Origin: Pleodorina starrii
Taxonomy: Eukaryota > Chlorophyta > Chlorophyceae > Chlamydomonadales > Volvocaceae
Assembly: GCA_030267565.1 (NCBI GenBank)
Contig: BRXU01000007.1
Coordinates: 2,914,001 to 2,978,000, forward strand
DNA: 64,000 nucleotides
Direction: 5' to 3'
Positions within the stretch are counted from its first letter, which is position 1, and each line of letters starts with the position of its first letter. The position numbers and the translations under genes were made by a program. Shown here one piece after another: positions 1 to 11,800 of the stretch. The notes under the pieces were generated by a model that had not been told where the DNA came from, ran no database searches, and saw nothing but the letters and a program-made list of their open reading frames with translations.

Positions 1-69
1 CCACCCCCACTACCAGTGGGGTGTCGGGCCTTTTTACCCCCACCACCACCACCACCAGCCCCCCATCCG

Positions 70-3000
70 CTACTTCCCTCCCACGCTGTCGCACAACCCC
101 ACAAACCCAAGCTCCCCGCTTCGCAGCTGCACCGCCGCCTGGCGCATCCCAAACGTCGCCACACACACCGTCCCCAGCGCCATCACACCCGCCAACGCCA
201 GAACCACCAGACTGGGTCGCCCGCTGCGCTTGATGGCCCGCGCCACCGCCTGCGTGCCCGCCAGCCCGGCCGCCAGGCTGGCTGCGCCGAAGACGGCGGC
301 GTAGGCGGCATTGAGGCGGTGCAGCAGCGCGAACTGGATGAGGGCGGCGGAGGAGGAGAAGAGGACCATGGCGCCACTGCTGGCGGCGGTGACCTGAGAG
401 GCGGCGGCGAGAGGCGGAAAGAACAGAGGGAACCGCCGGACAGCAGGGGTGCGGGAGGGGTACAGGAGGGGTAGCGTGAGGCGAAGGCGCAGCGATGGGA
501 GATGGTAGATGGTAGGGAGGCGACGCTGTGGTGGGGGTGGGGTGGGTTGGCGGCGCAGGCATGGCGGGAGGTGAGGAGCGGGAGGAGGAGGATGGGAAGA
601 TGGGAAGTACGGGCGGCAGGCGCGGACGCACGCACATACGCACGTAAGCGGACACACGTGGACACACAAACCTGTGGGTGCACGCCGATCTGCAGCAGCA
701 GCGGACCCATCACCATTCCGCCGCCCAGCCCCAACAGCCCGCCCGTCAGCCCCGCGCCGAACGTCGCCGCCAGCGTCGCCAGCGGCGCCTGAAGCACCAG
801 CAGCGCTGCCGTACCGCTCAGCGCCGGCTCCGCCTCCAGTTCCGCCGCCGCCGTCGCCGCCGCCGCCACGTCAATCTTCACCGCCTCGTCCGCCGCGGCG
901 ACGCTGCCGGCGGCGGCTTCCGCCGCCGCCGCGTGGCGCGACAGCGCCGTCGCCGCGCCCAGCAGCGCCCAGGCGCTGATGCCCAGCATGCAAGCGATCT
1001 GTACGACAAATAGGGCCCACCAGGCGGGGCTGCATTGCGGCTGGAAGGCACGCGCCCCCTGCAGCGCCAAGTACACCACCCAGGCCGCGACCAATCCCAG
1101 AGCGAAGCGGCGCGGCACGCGGCGCCCGGCTGCCGCCCAAGACGCGGCCCAGTCGCGCGCCGCCGCCGCGACGGCGCCGCCGGCGCGGCCCGCGCGGCCG
1201 CGCCGGCCGCCGCCGCCGCCGCGGGCGGCCGGCGGCGGCGCGTCTTCGATTTGGAAGTAGTGGGTCGGGACCGCCGGCGCCGCGGCGGCAGCGGCGGCGG
1301 CGGCGCCGTCATTGCTGTACAGCTGCGCGCTGGCGCCAGGGCCCGCCGGCTCCCGCCAATCGAAGGAAGGTCGACTGGCGGGCAGGGCCGGCGCTCGCGC
1401 CGCCGCCGCGACGGGGGAAGCGAAAGGGGACTGCTGCAGCACCGGCGCCGATGTCGCCGCGCTCGATGCCGGGGGCAGCAATCTGGATCTGCTGGATCCA
1501 GTGTCGCCAGGATCCAGACCAGATCCAAGATCCGCCCTGTGTTCAATCTCCTCGTGCAGCGTCTCCAGACGCGATGGCGGCCGATAGGCCTCGCCGGCGC
1601 CGCCGGCGTCGCCAGTGAAACCCGCCGCCGGCGGCGGCGGCGGCGCGCCGCCGCCACCACCACCACCGCCGCCGTACTCAGACCTCGGATCCGGAATCAT
1701 CGCGGCGGCGGCGGCGCCGCCGCCGCCATGGTCCGAGCCCTCGTCCTGCGGTCCGAGTAACGGTTGGGCCAGTGCAGCGCCGCCGCCGTCGCCGCTGCCG
1801 CCGTCGGCGTCGGCTTCGCCGAGGCGGAGGGAGCGGCTCCGGTGCCGCGTCATGCCGCTGGCGCTGCCGCTGGCGCGAGAGGAGGAGGCAGCAGAGGAGG
1901 GCCGCTGCTGCGGCAGCTGCTGCTGTCCCGGTGTTGGAGACGGGGAGGGTGAGGGTAGAGTTGCGAGGTCGGACGGAAGGTAGGGTCGGGGGTAGGCGCT
2001 CCGCGGCGGCAGCAGCGGTGCGCGCGAACCGCCTCCTCTGTGCGGCAGCGCGCCGGGCGGGAAGCGGCTGCGCCACTTGGATCTGTACGACAAGGTACGA
2101 CAGGGTACGATCGACAATAACCTCCTCCGGACAGCCGTGTCGGCGTCGGAATCGGCACACAACAACATCGCGGGGGGTATCGGCAGGGTTGGTGGGGTCG
2201 CGGTCTCGAACCGACGCTCATCGCCCTCGCCCCGGTAAGGACATGCCGACTGTTCAGCGGGTGTAGATGCAGTCCCTCACTCCCGCCCTCCCGCCCCTGC
2301 CTCCTGGCCGGCCCCCGCCCGCCGCCTCCTGTCGTACCTCACACCCTGTCAGCCCGCCTACCGGACCGCTTCCATTAACCCCCCTTTCCCCCGCATCTCC
2401 TGGCCCCACTCACTGACCAAGGGCCCCTCGCCACTCCCGCCCCACCTGCGCTGCAACCAGCTATCGCCCCCGCCACCGGCCCCAGCCCCAGCCTCCGCCT
2501 CCGCTGCCGCCACCGCCGCCGCGAGGTCGGCGCCCGTGGACGGGTCAAAGGACGTCCGCCGCGGCAGCATCGGCGCGGCGGCGGCGCCCGGGCTCCTGGT
2601 CGAGAGCTGCAGGTGCGGCGGCAGCGGCCGCCGCAGCAGCTGCGACAGCAGCCGCGCCGACGGCGGCATCGCGGGGGAGAAGGAGGAGGAGGCCGCGGAG
2701 GCGAAGCCGAAGCCGGAGCGGCGGCGGCGGTCGTGTAGCCCCCCGGCGTCGCCGTCCGATTCCGCTAGGTCTGTCTCAAAGTCCAGCACGCCCTGTGTGT
2801 ACGGCATACGGGTGTACGGATGTACGGATGTACGATCAGTGACCGGGTTCTAACGACTGAGGGGCTCTCTCTCTCTCTCTCCCTCCCGGGGAAGTGGGGG
2901 CCCTCCTTCCCGGAGCAGCAGTGTCAGAGGCGGCAGGTCAGAGGCGATACCGATATGTTGGCAGCAGCCAGCCGAGCTAGCGTGAGAGAGAGAGGTTGAC

Positions 3001-5510
3001 AGCAGCCGGCAGGGCACAGCCCCAAGTTCCCGCCCGCCCCCCAGCCTTTTTCTGTTACTTTTACAGTTCACGGGCTCCGGCCTATACGTGGATAACCCCC
3101 GCCCGCCCCTCCAGGGAAAGCCCCCCAGGGAAAGCCCCCCCAAGTACCAGCTCATTGAACGCTCGCCAGGAGGGAGCGTACTTGAGCGACGACGCCGGCG
3201 TCAGCGGCAACAGCTGCCCCGACGACGTCGTACCGCCGGGACCCGAGCGTAACACCCCTGGCTGGCTGGCCGCCGCCGCCTCCGCCGCCACCGGAGCCTC
3301 CTCCTCGATGCTCGTGTATGAGGGCGGCCTGGCGGCGGCGGCGGCGAAGACGCTCGGCGGCAGCGGCCCGCTCCGGGTCGGCGTCACGGCGCCGCCGACG
3401 GCGCCGTCAGCGTCAGCGCCAACGACGGCGCCGAACACAGCGTCGGTCACTCCCTCCATGCAATCCCAGGACACTGAGGCGGCGCCGCCGCGGCGGCGCT
3501 CGCCGCCGCCAGCTTGCGCCGCGACGACGACGGCGCCGTCAGCGGCGGCGAGTGGATTGTACGATAGCACCGCTGGCGTGGCGCTGCCGCCGCCGTCGAG
3601 CTGCCCCTCCAGGCATCCCAGTGAGGTGTTCTGATCGGGCTCCAGACCCGCCGGGCCGCGGGGACCGCTGTACGACACCGCGCGGCGGTACCGGAGGCCC
3701 GCCGGCGGCGGCGGACCCCCCGCCGCCGCGGTGGCTGCTTGAGCTGTTGGGTGTGCGGAAACCCCTGACTGATAATCACCGCCAAGCAGCGCACCGCCTC
3801 CGCCACCTCCGCCGCCGCCGTCGGAGTCAGTGTCAACGTCATGGCGTGCCGCCGCCTCCGCCGCCGCCTGCGCGCGCCGGGTCTCTTGCGCCCACAGCGC
3901 CCGGCCCTGCGGGCCCCCCGCGTCCCCCCGGTAAACATGTTTAGGCCGTTTATGTCGATTCAGTCTGTCTGTCTCGCAAAGGACAGCACTTCAGATAAGG
4001 TGTACACCGCGGACCGCCAGTTGGGGTCCCGGGCGGCGGCGGCGGCGGGGGGCAGCGGCAGCGGCAGCGGCGGCCCTAGCCGCCAGCGCCCAATCTCCGC
4101 CGCACTGGGTGGCACCCTGGATCCCATATCCCGGATCTCGCACATCCCGATCCCGAACCTTGACTTCCGAATCTTGGCTCCCGAATCCGTGCTTCCCCCC
4201 AATCCCGCCCCGGTGGGCTCCTAATACTGCGGCACCGCCCTCCCTTCACTCCCTCCCGCCTCCCTCCCTCTCCGTGTACCTTGGCCACCGCTTGCGCCAG
4301 CAGCAGCAACAGCAGCAACAGCAGCAGCATGTTGAGCAGCCAGGAGGGCAGAGTCACGTTCAGCAGCACACCTGCGGACGGGTGCGCACGGGGCCCACGC
4401 GGAGCGGTGCGGGGCGGGGTGGGGCGGTGTGGTCAGACCCGTGGGTCGGTGGGTGGGTTGAGTCTACGGTAACCCCCTTAGCTGGGGAACCGAGCCTGGG
4501 ACGGGGGGGCGAGGGCACCTACCGATTCCCACGCCGACCAGCAGTAGCGGCGTGAGCAGCAGCATGAGTGGAAGGTCGATCAGCGGAGCGCCGGGCACGG
4601 TGGGGTGCGTGCGGGGCAGATTGCTGGCGACGGCCGCCAGTGAGCCGGCGGTGATGCATGCCTGAGACAGCGCGGTGCTCGGCTTGAGGGCTGCGGGAAT
4701 GGGATATTTGTTTGCGGCGAAGAGGGAGGGAAAGGAAGAAGGGAAGGGTTGGGGGAATTTAACGGGGAAGCGGAAAGGGCAGGGGTCTTGGGGAGTGGTG
4801 TTAGGGGGCGCTGGTGCGTATAGCAGGCTGGAGAAAGCTGGAATGGGAAAAGGTTTGTGGTGCAGCAGCGGTCAAACAGGCGAGGGAGAAGGGCTGAGGG
4901 GGCTGGGGGAGAAGGGGGCGGCGGCGGGAGCGGGAGGATGGAAGGAGTGGCGGAGGGCAGTGGGTGCATGGGGGCTTGCGAGGGCGTAAAGGATCGGATG
5001 AAGCGACGGTAGACGCGTGCAGGCGATCACGATCGTTTGCTCGACTGCTCGCGGCGCGAGGCCTGCTGGCCTGTCCGATACGATACGTCTTGACGTAACT
5101 ATGCCATCAATGGATGGGGGCATCCTGCCATTATCGGTGTGTCAACAAACATTGATGTATAAAAATAGCGCGTTATATCACGCGGTATGAAGCGACTCAC
5201 GGAAAGTGTGAACCGTGCGCCAAGGCGCAAGAGTGAGAAGTCATGCGCGCGAAATAAGACGACCTTACCGAATCCGACTAGAACGTTAAACAGTGGAATG
5301 TAAATTGCGCCTCCACCCACGCCTGCCGCCGTGGCCACCGCGCCAATCTGCACGCACCAATTGAGGCGCCATACACTGGTCCAAGTCATTGCTATAAACC
5401 TTCTGATGCTCTGGAGTCATACGTTTAGAACTCACAAGGATGGCGACAACAAGTCCCAGCAAGGTTCGAGCGTCGGCTTGAAAGGGCGAATCGATTTCTA
5501 GCTGCGCCAT
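70..5510 (-). CDS. TauE/SafE-family (sulfite/anion exporter-like) membrane protein with giant central loop
   Basis: Eight exons (minus strand): 5510-5400, 5347-5269, 4690-4523, 4371-4280, 3906-3148, 2792-2418, 1922-672, 393-70. The phases are compatible and give about 1,052 aa. The N-terminal half has the TauE glycine motif (AAGVGGGAIYIPLF), then KPSTALSQ and a Leu-rich membrane helix. The C-terminal half repeats the motif (GGLLGLGGGMVMGPLLLQ) and ends in ELGFVGLC, as plant members do. Family members are multi-pass membrane proteins proposed to export sulfite or other sulfur anions; the substrate here is unknown. Between the halves lie roughly 650 residues of Gly/Ala/Pro/Ser-rich sequence, where plant homologues have a short loop. 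The start is the least certain part: it requires a 52-nt first intron, and a frame running through 5389 is an alternative. No terminal sequence lies beyond base 1, so the 3' UTR is cut off by the window edge. Confidence 0.85.
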
Positions 5511-5920
5511 TTTGGCACTGGCAGGAACGTGCTCCTATCTCATCCCAAAACGCCTTCGGAGGCGACGCCAGTGTCCGGTATGCCCAAACAGTCCAGCGAT
5601 GACGTCCAACGTCCGCCCTGCCCGTCGTTGAGAAATATTCGGACAACCGCCCTAGCAACCGCCTCAACGGTATCAACGGTCTCCCAATCCTGTTAATGCT
5701 GGACTCACATGACACGTTACGTTATCACTTTACAGGAAACGTGGTCAGTTCGCATGGGGTAACGGGTCCGTTACACGTTACGTGGCCAAAAAGTCTAACG
5801 TGGCCCCAGGGGGGGGGGGGTGTGGAATTGACCAAACTTTGACCCCTCGCCCCGTTACAACCAGTACAACCTCATTTTAGCATAGTTTTGATTTCCTTCA
5901 AGACCAATCGTTCAGTTATG

Positions 5921-6310
5921 TCATACACTTGGTATCGTCGGCGATCTCCATCGCGTTCCCACTGCGAAAGGCTGCGAACTTCTCGCCAAACATACTACAT
6001 GACGAAGGGCAACTCCGCACAAGCGCAGCGGCAGCACAGCACTGCTCCTATGCACTATGCTCAAGCCACGCATGTGTCCGGAATCAAGGCTCCCACCTGT
6101 CATGCTGAGTATCGCGTTCGGGGAAGCAATCGCTGGGGCCTTGGCCTGGCGGCCATCACTCAACGCTATCACCGAATTGACTTTCAAATCTGCAACATAG
6201 CGCGCGAGCTTGAAGAGTGCTATATCACGCACGGCCTTGATGTCCTCTGCTTGTTTAATGCAATCCCTTGCTACGCGTATTTGCTCAGAGAGTTGCGTGG
6301 TCATGTCCAT
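5921..6310 (-). CDS. Small open frame inside the transposon, unknown
   Basis: A 129-codon ATG-started frame opens with a helical, charged segment (MDMTTQLSEQIRVARDC). If a GT donor at 6172 is used, the first exon would be 46 codons (6310-6173) ending in phase 0. Copy B of the element (about 55675-55813) keeps the same sequence but has an indel that shifts the frame, and it has gtgaga at the equivalent donor. This suggests a decayed element-borne gene. No family is recognised, and no downstream exon could be placed before the left terminal repeat. Confidence 0.3.
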   Translation of the reverse strand: MDMTTQLSEQIRVARDCIKQAEDIKAVRDIALFKLARYVADLKVNSVIALSDGRQAKAPAIASPNAILSMTGGSLDSGHMRGLSIVHRSSAVLPLRLCGVALRHVVCLARSSQPFAVGTRWRSPTIPSV

Positions 6311-6403
6311 TTATGAATAGCTGCCTAAGTGGCCAAAGCTGCTGGGGCACATATAACGAACCGATACAAGGCCAGGCAGTTATGTAAATACCTTTTATGA
6401 TAA

Positions 6404-6971
6404 GTGCGCGGGAACAGCGCTGGAGAATGCGTGCCGTACTATTTTCCCAAATAGTACGACCTGCAAGCGCACCGGTCCCTCACCACGGTCGGCACTCCCG
6501 AATAAGTTTCGCTCCCGGCTAGTTCTGCATAAAGTCAACATGGATCTTGGCAAGGCTCTGCTGCTTCTCGACAAGAATTGGCCGGCCGTGCATCGGGAAC
6601 AGCGCTGGAGCATGCGTGCCGTACTATTTTCCGAAATAGTACGACCTACAAGCGCACCGGTCCCTCACCACGGTCGGCACTCCCGAATGAGCTTCGCTGC
6701 CGGCTAGTTCTGCATAAAGTCAACATGGATCTTGACAAGGCTCTGCTGCTTCTCGACAAGACACAGTGGTCGGTCAGGCCGAGCTGAATGAGCTGAGTGC
6801 GCGGGAACAGCGCTGGAGAATGCGTGCCGTACTATTTTCCAAAATAGTACGACCTACAAGCGCACCGGTCCCTCACCACGGTCGGCACTCCCGTTCTGCA
6901 TAAAGTCAACATGGATCTTGACAAGGCGCAGCTGCTTCTCGACAAGACACAGTGGTCGGTCAGGCCGAGCT
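6404..6971. repeat. Three tandem ~190-200 bp units with hairpins inside the transposon
   Basis: Unit starts carry gggaacagcgctgga at about 6410, 6597 and 6803. Each unit includes a 9-bp stem hairpin around gtactatttt/aaatagtac, the block aagcgcaccggtccc, and catggatcttg followed by ctgcttctcgacaag. The third unit has lost roughly 40 bp in the middle. A single copy of the unit is present in element copy B at about 55903-56096. The repeats are direct and lack the spacer regularity of a CRISPR array. Confidence 0.8.
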
Positions 6972-7221
6972 TCCGAGAGCCATGCCGACGCCGCGCAGGG
7001 CCGGCCGCGGTCGCAGCCGCTCGCCGACGCCGCACAACTTTAGTACAATCAATATGCAAACAATGAGCGCGATGAGACCGCCATCGAGGGTAGTATGTAC
7101 GGACCTCGCGCCAACAGAGATAACGTCCCCAAAACAGCCCATGTAAATTGGGATCCGTTTGGGCCTGCCACTTTACATGTAAACATGAGGTAACGTAACG
7201 TGTCATGTAAGTTGGCTATAA

Positions 7222-8485
7222 GCTCCGCTTTTATTTTACGGCAGCAACGTTTTTTCTACTCGTTCCGATAGTCCCAAATTGTAGCATCAGATTGCTGACA
7301 TGTGTTGCAACAGCATACAAACAGCGCGCCTGTCCTCGACGAGGACAACTCGGACGGCATGACGGAACCATGCCAGGGTTTACAATCACCGATCGTCTCA
7401 GAGAGCGGTCTCCGGCCATTGCCCGCTGGTGCGATGAAAACCTCCTCCCGCCGCCCCACGGCCGCCCCCGGGAGCCAGGACTGCGATCCACACGGGCGAG
7501 CGCCACACAGCGAGAGGGCACAGGGAAGCTGGCGGGCTGAGGCTGTGACGGCCTACTCGGCGCCGGCCTTACCCCGTTTCCCGTCCATCTTTCCCTTCCC
7601 TTCCCACCCCCTTAAGGTATGTTCGGACTTGGGTTCCGGGTCCGTTCGCTAACGCCGTCTCCGTCTCCGCTGCGGTATCTTCTTTTTTCCCTCCCCTTCC
7701 CCTTCCGTTTTTCTGGCAAAACCGGGGAGCGCCCGACTCCCATGTTTGCCCCCCACGGATGCCAGGCCGGCTTCCCCCTCGGGTTCAAACGAAGCACCAA
7801 TCTCCTGCATGGCTTTCTTACCGCCATACGTACCGCTGTCGCTGCCGTGTCGATTCTTACAACTTGTTTGGAAGCGGTTACATACCGCTACCTAAGGCCC
7901 CTTCCAACGACCTCTTATCCGATTCAACAACGGCTGGCGGCCCCATCAAGCCCCAACCCGCGCGGCCGCGCCGCTCGTCAGCAAAGGGGACCGCCAGGCC
8001 CCCTTCCCTGCGTTCTTACCCAACCGTCGGTCGATCCAACAACGAGTTACAAACCTTCAAAAATAACCCTCGTGTGCAGAAACACGCCAACCGCTTGTCA
8101 AAAACGCTGCGTACCTTCGTGCACGAGAGCCCTGACAGGGGCTCGTCTGTCGTCGCGAGCCAGCTTCGGCATCCCTTCCTGGCGTCGTAGGAAAAGCTTG
8201 TAGAGACTCAACCTCGTCACAATTCGGTATACGCAGCATTCGGCTCGGTAAAATCTGAACAAACCAACCTTCAAACCACCAACCGCTCGTCCGACCCGTC
8301 GCTAATGCGCCACGGTCCCCGGGAACTGGGGAGTCCGGGGCGGCTGTGCGCTGTGGCTGGCCGGGCAGATCTGGCTCGCGGTCATAACAAAGGGTGCCCC
8401 GTCCCATTTCCGGAACGCAATGGAGGCACTCCCAAAGTGCAGTTCCGCGCTTCCGCCCACTCCCTCCCTCCCTCCCTCCCTCCCT

Positions 8486-8534
<49 letters not shown>

Positions 8535-8876
8535 CCATCCACCACCGTCACTTCCGTCCTCCGTCCTCCGCACTGCACTGCACTGCACTGCAATGGGCGG
8601 CTGAACCTCCCCTCATCAGCCCTCCACTCACACCAGCAGCAGCAGCAGCAACAGCGCCGCGGTTCTCTTTAGGACCGTTAGGGTCGTTAAGGTCGTTAGG
8701 GCGCGGGCCCGGCCGTCCAGTCCTCTTTGATGTCCTGCGTTGCATGGAACGGGCAAAGGCCAGTGACAGGGACAGACCAGTGCGATTGGACTTCCTCCCA
8801 TCGCTGATACTGGTTTCAAGCTGAGCTATACTTATACCAAGGAGAACGAGCAATGGCGGTTTCCGAACCACAAGCG
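7222..8876. other. Intergenic stretch without a supportable gene
   Basis: Open frames here are GC-driven and show no family. Bases 7617-7680 carry a dispersed block (gttcgctaacgccgtctccg and flanks) that also occurs inverted at 20140-20215. A tetranucleotide microsatellite sits at 8458-8537, and a short CACTG run at about 8570-8592. Confidence 0.5.
8458..8537. repeat. Compound tetranucleotide microsatellite (tccc)n(tgcc)n
   Basis: About 30 bp of tccc repeats pass directly into about 45 bp of tgcc repeats. The translated frames (PPSLPP, CLPACLPA, QAGRQAGR) are artefacts of the repeat. Confidence 0.9.
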
Positions 8877-11800
8877 CTACCCCATTCTCCGCCCCCCGCG
8901 CACGTGCACCATCTCACCCGCCACGACGACGCCGGGTTGAGCCACAGACTATACGACGTACGCCGTATTCCCTGCACCCCATGCCGTATACATGCCCCGC
9001 CGTGCGACACTCGCACCATCTGCCGTACTACAGTGTACGACATACACAGCAGCACGCGTCGTACACCCACGACCCACCTGGTCCGTAATGACGTCACCGC
9101 CGATCAGCGCCTCACCCAGCAGCTCCTTCGCCTGACCGACGATGCCGCCGCCGCCGCCACCCAGGGCCTTATTCTTGGCGGCCGAGGCGCCCGCCGCCAC
9201 CGCCGCCGCCATCTGTCGCGCCTTCTGGTCCGCCTGGCTCGCGGAGCCGCGGACGACGTCGGCGACGGCGGCGGCGGAGTGGCGCAGCTTCTCCGCGGCG
9301 GCGGCCAGCTGCTGCGGTGTGGGGAGCGGGGTCGGACGACGCAGGATCTTGGGGTTGGGGTTGGGCTCGGGCGTGGAGGTGGGGGTCTGGGAGATCAAGG
9401 GCGGTCGGGTGCGGAGGGGATTGGGAGCGTGAGCATTGGTCGGGTGCGAGGGGCTGGGTGCTTAGGGTTTGGGTTGCCGGTGCGGGTTCCGGGTGCGAGT
9501 GCGGGTGGAGTCAATCAGACTGTGGCCGGACGGACGGACGGGCTAGCGGTGCCGTATTGTCGTACAACATCTGAAAGCACACGGTGGCCGGGAAATCGGT
9601 GATATGCGCCCACCCAGCCTGCAAACTGCAGGCTGCGGACTGCAGGCTGCGGACCACACCGCGCCTCCGAAACCACCGCTCCAGGCCCCACAGCACCCAC
9701 CTGCTGGAGGCGGCAACCGAAGCAGCACCCTTCCAACCCGCCCCCGGTCTCACCACCAGTCCACCACCACTACCACCACCACCACCACCCACCTCGCCGC
9801 CGCTGGCGCCTCCGCTGCCCTCAACTCCCTCATCGCCCGCGACGGCCTTGCCCAGCCCCACAGCCTTGAAGGCCGCCGTCAGCGCATCGACGGCGCCGAC
9901 ACCGGCTCCCAGGGGCAGCACCTCCGCCGGCTCTCCGGTCTCCATAGGGCCCTCGACGGCACCACCCCCCATAGGGCCCTCCAGTGGCCCCTCGCCCCCC
10001 ATAGGGCCCTCCAGTGGGCCCTCGCCCTCGTCGCTGCTGCCCTTCTCCGCCAGGGGGTCGTGCAGCGGCTTGGGACCGATGACGGGGTTGTGCTCGCACA
10101 CCTGAGCGGACAGAACAGATCCGTGGGTCGGTGAACCGTGGGTCGGTGGCTTCCTCCTAAAGGGTTACCACCCGGGGTGCGGGTCCTGAGGGCACGTGGC
10201 TGTGCTCCCGAGGTCAACCGGTTGGGAGGGGCACTGGGAAACCCTTGATCGCCCCCCACCCCACCCCACCCCACCCCCGACACACACTCAGTACACAATA
10301 GTGCGCACAGCCCTACGGTGTCGTACCTGCTCCAGAACCGCAGCGGCTTCCGGCACGGGCGAGCCATCCTCCTTCGCCAGGGGGGGCAGGTCGACCTGCA
10401 CGTGCCGTAATTAGTTTCGTACGAAGTTTCGTGTACGGCAAGTACAAAATACGACCTGAGCATATCCATTTCCCACCGGGTGTTGCTAGTGCGCAAGACC
10501 GCGCCCGTACCCCTTGTAGTACAGTACGGCAGCGGTACGGTGCTGACTCAGAAAACCAACCAACCAACGAGCTTCTTACCTGCTCCAGCACATCGACCTG
10601 GCCGGGGCTGGTTCCCGGACCCACGATGAGGTGGTGGGTGGCGGGGTCGGCGGCGGGGTTGGCGGCGGTGAGCGGCACGCCGGGGGGCTGCGGAGCGGTG
10701 AAGGCGGCGAAGTTGTGGTGGGTTCGTGGGTAGGTTCGGGGAACGGTGAGGCGCGGTGGAGTAAGAGCGAGGGTGAGAGGGCGCGGGCGAAAGCCTGCAG
10801 AGCCCGCGGGCCCGCGGGCCTGGCTTGACGGATCGCACGGGTACGAAGGCAAGTAATCCCCAGAGGTACAGTATGTCGTAGTGGGGATCCCCGTCAATCA
10901 GGAAGAGATGTGGACGAGCGGCTTGTGAGCCATCGCCAACCGGCCAGGACCTTTGCCGCAGACGCAGTCGCTGCAGCCCACCATACACTACCCCCTCCCA
11001 GCTCCCACCCCCCAGCTCCCGGCTCTCACCCTCCGGAAAACCTGTTCATCCGACATGCCGCCCGGTGTGGGGTACTGCAGAGTGGCACCCGGCTCCGAAG
11101 CCGCCTCCCGAAGCGCCGCCGCCAGGTGAGCCACCGACTCCGGCCTGCCGCCGCCGCCGCCGCCGCCGGGCTTGGCGCCAGAGACGACTGGCTCCGCCGT
11201 CGCGGCGGCAACGCTGGACGGCGCGTCGGCGGCGGCCGGCGGCGACGGTGCGTCATCTGGGGCGGACGACGGGCCGCCAGGCAGCAGCGGGCTGAGTGGC
11301 GCCTCGCGTGAGATGACGTCCGATGCGGCCGCGGCGCCGCCGGTCGGGGTCGCGGAAAGGGTGGCGGGCGCGGCAGTATCCCGCTGGCCGACCGCGCCAG
11401 TGCTGGTGGTGGCGGTGGTGGTGGGGCCCTCGCTCTCGTCGGATGACCCGTGGGTCGCCAGCGGGTCGCGGAGGGGCTGGTCGCCGTGGAGCAGCGCGCC
11501 AGGAGCCTTCTCACGCGCCTGCGCGCGGCGGAGTCGCTCAGTTGGTTGCGGCGGTTGGTTGGTTGGGGCAGTTGTTTGGTTTGGGCAGTCGGGTTGGTTT
11601 GGGCAGTTGGGTTGGTTTGGGCAGTTGGGTTGGTTTGCAGTATCGGCAGTCGGTGGGTGCTGGTTTCTGTGACTCAAGAGAAGGCAGTAGGGGTAAAAAA
11701 GGTGGTAGATGCAACAGAGCGCGCAGCCGCCCAAACCCCCAAACCAACCTACGGTAACGGTAACGGTGGACCCAATGCGACAACCAACAGAAAGGGTGCC

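Larger units (their letters stand above)
5708..7221. mobile_element. DNA transposon-like element with 17-bp perfect terminal inverted repeats (copy A)
   Basis: Bases 5708-5724 (catgacacgttacgtta) are the exact reverse complement of 7191-7207, and similarity continues imperfectly on both sides. The right end, about 7096-7221, recurs almost unchanged at 56385-56518, and 6120-6310 recurs at 55608-55813, so this is a repeated element. Inside are a small minus-strand open frame (6310-5921) and three tandem copies of a ~190-bp unit. GC is lower than in the neighbouring genes. No transposase motif is recognisable, so it is probably non-autonomous. A target-site duplication could not be fixed because the outer ends are ragged. 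Confidence 0.7.

Noticed and set aside
183..2168. A single 661-codon minus-strand frame across this region
   Set aside because: Only its part from 1922 to 672 is exon. The remainder reads through an intron and then continues out of the conserved frame, whereas splicing to 393-70 restores TauE homology.
6404..6971. Regular repeats that could look like a CRISPR array
   Set aside because: Units are ~190 bp direct repeats inside a eukaryotic transposon, without short repeat/unique spacer alternation.
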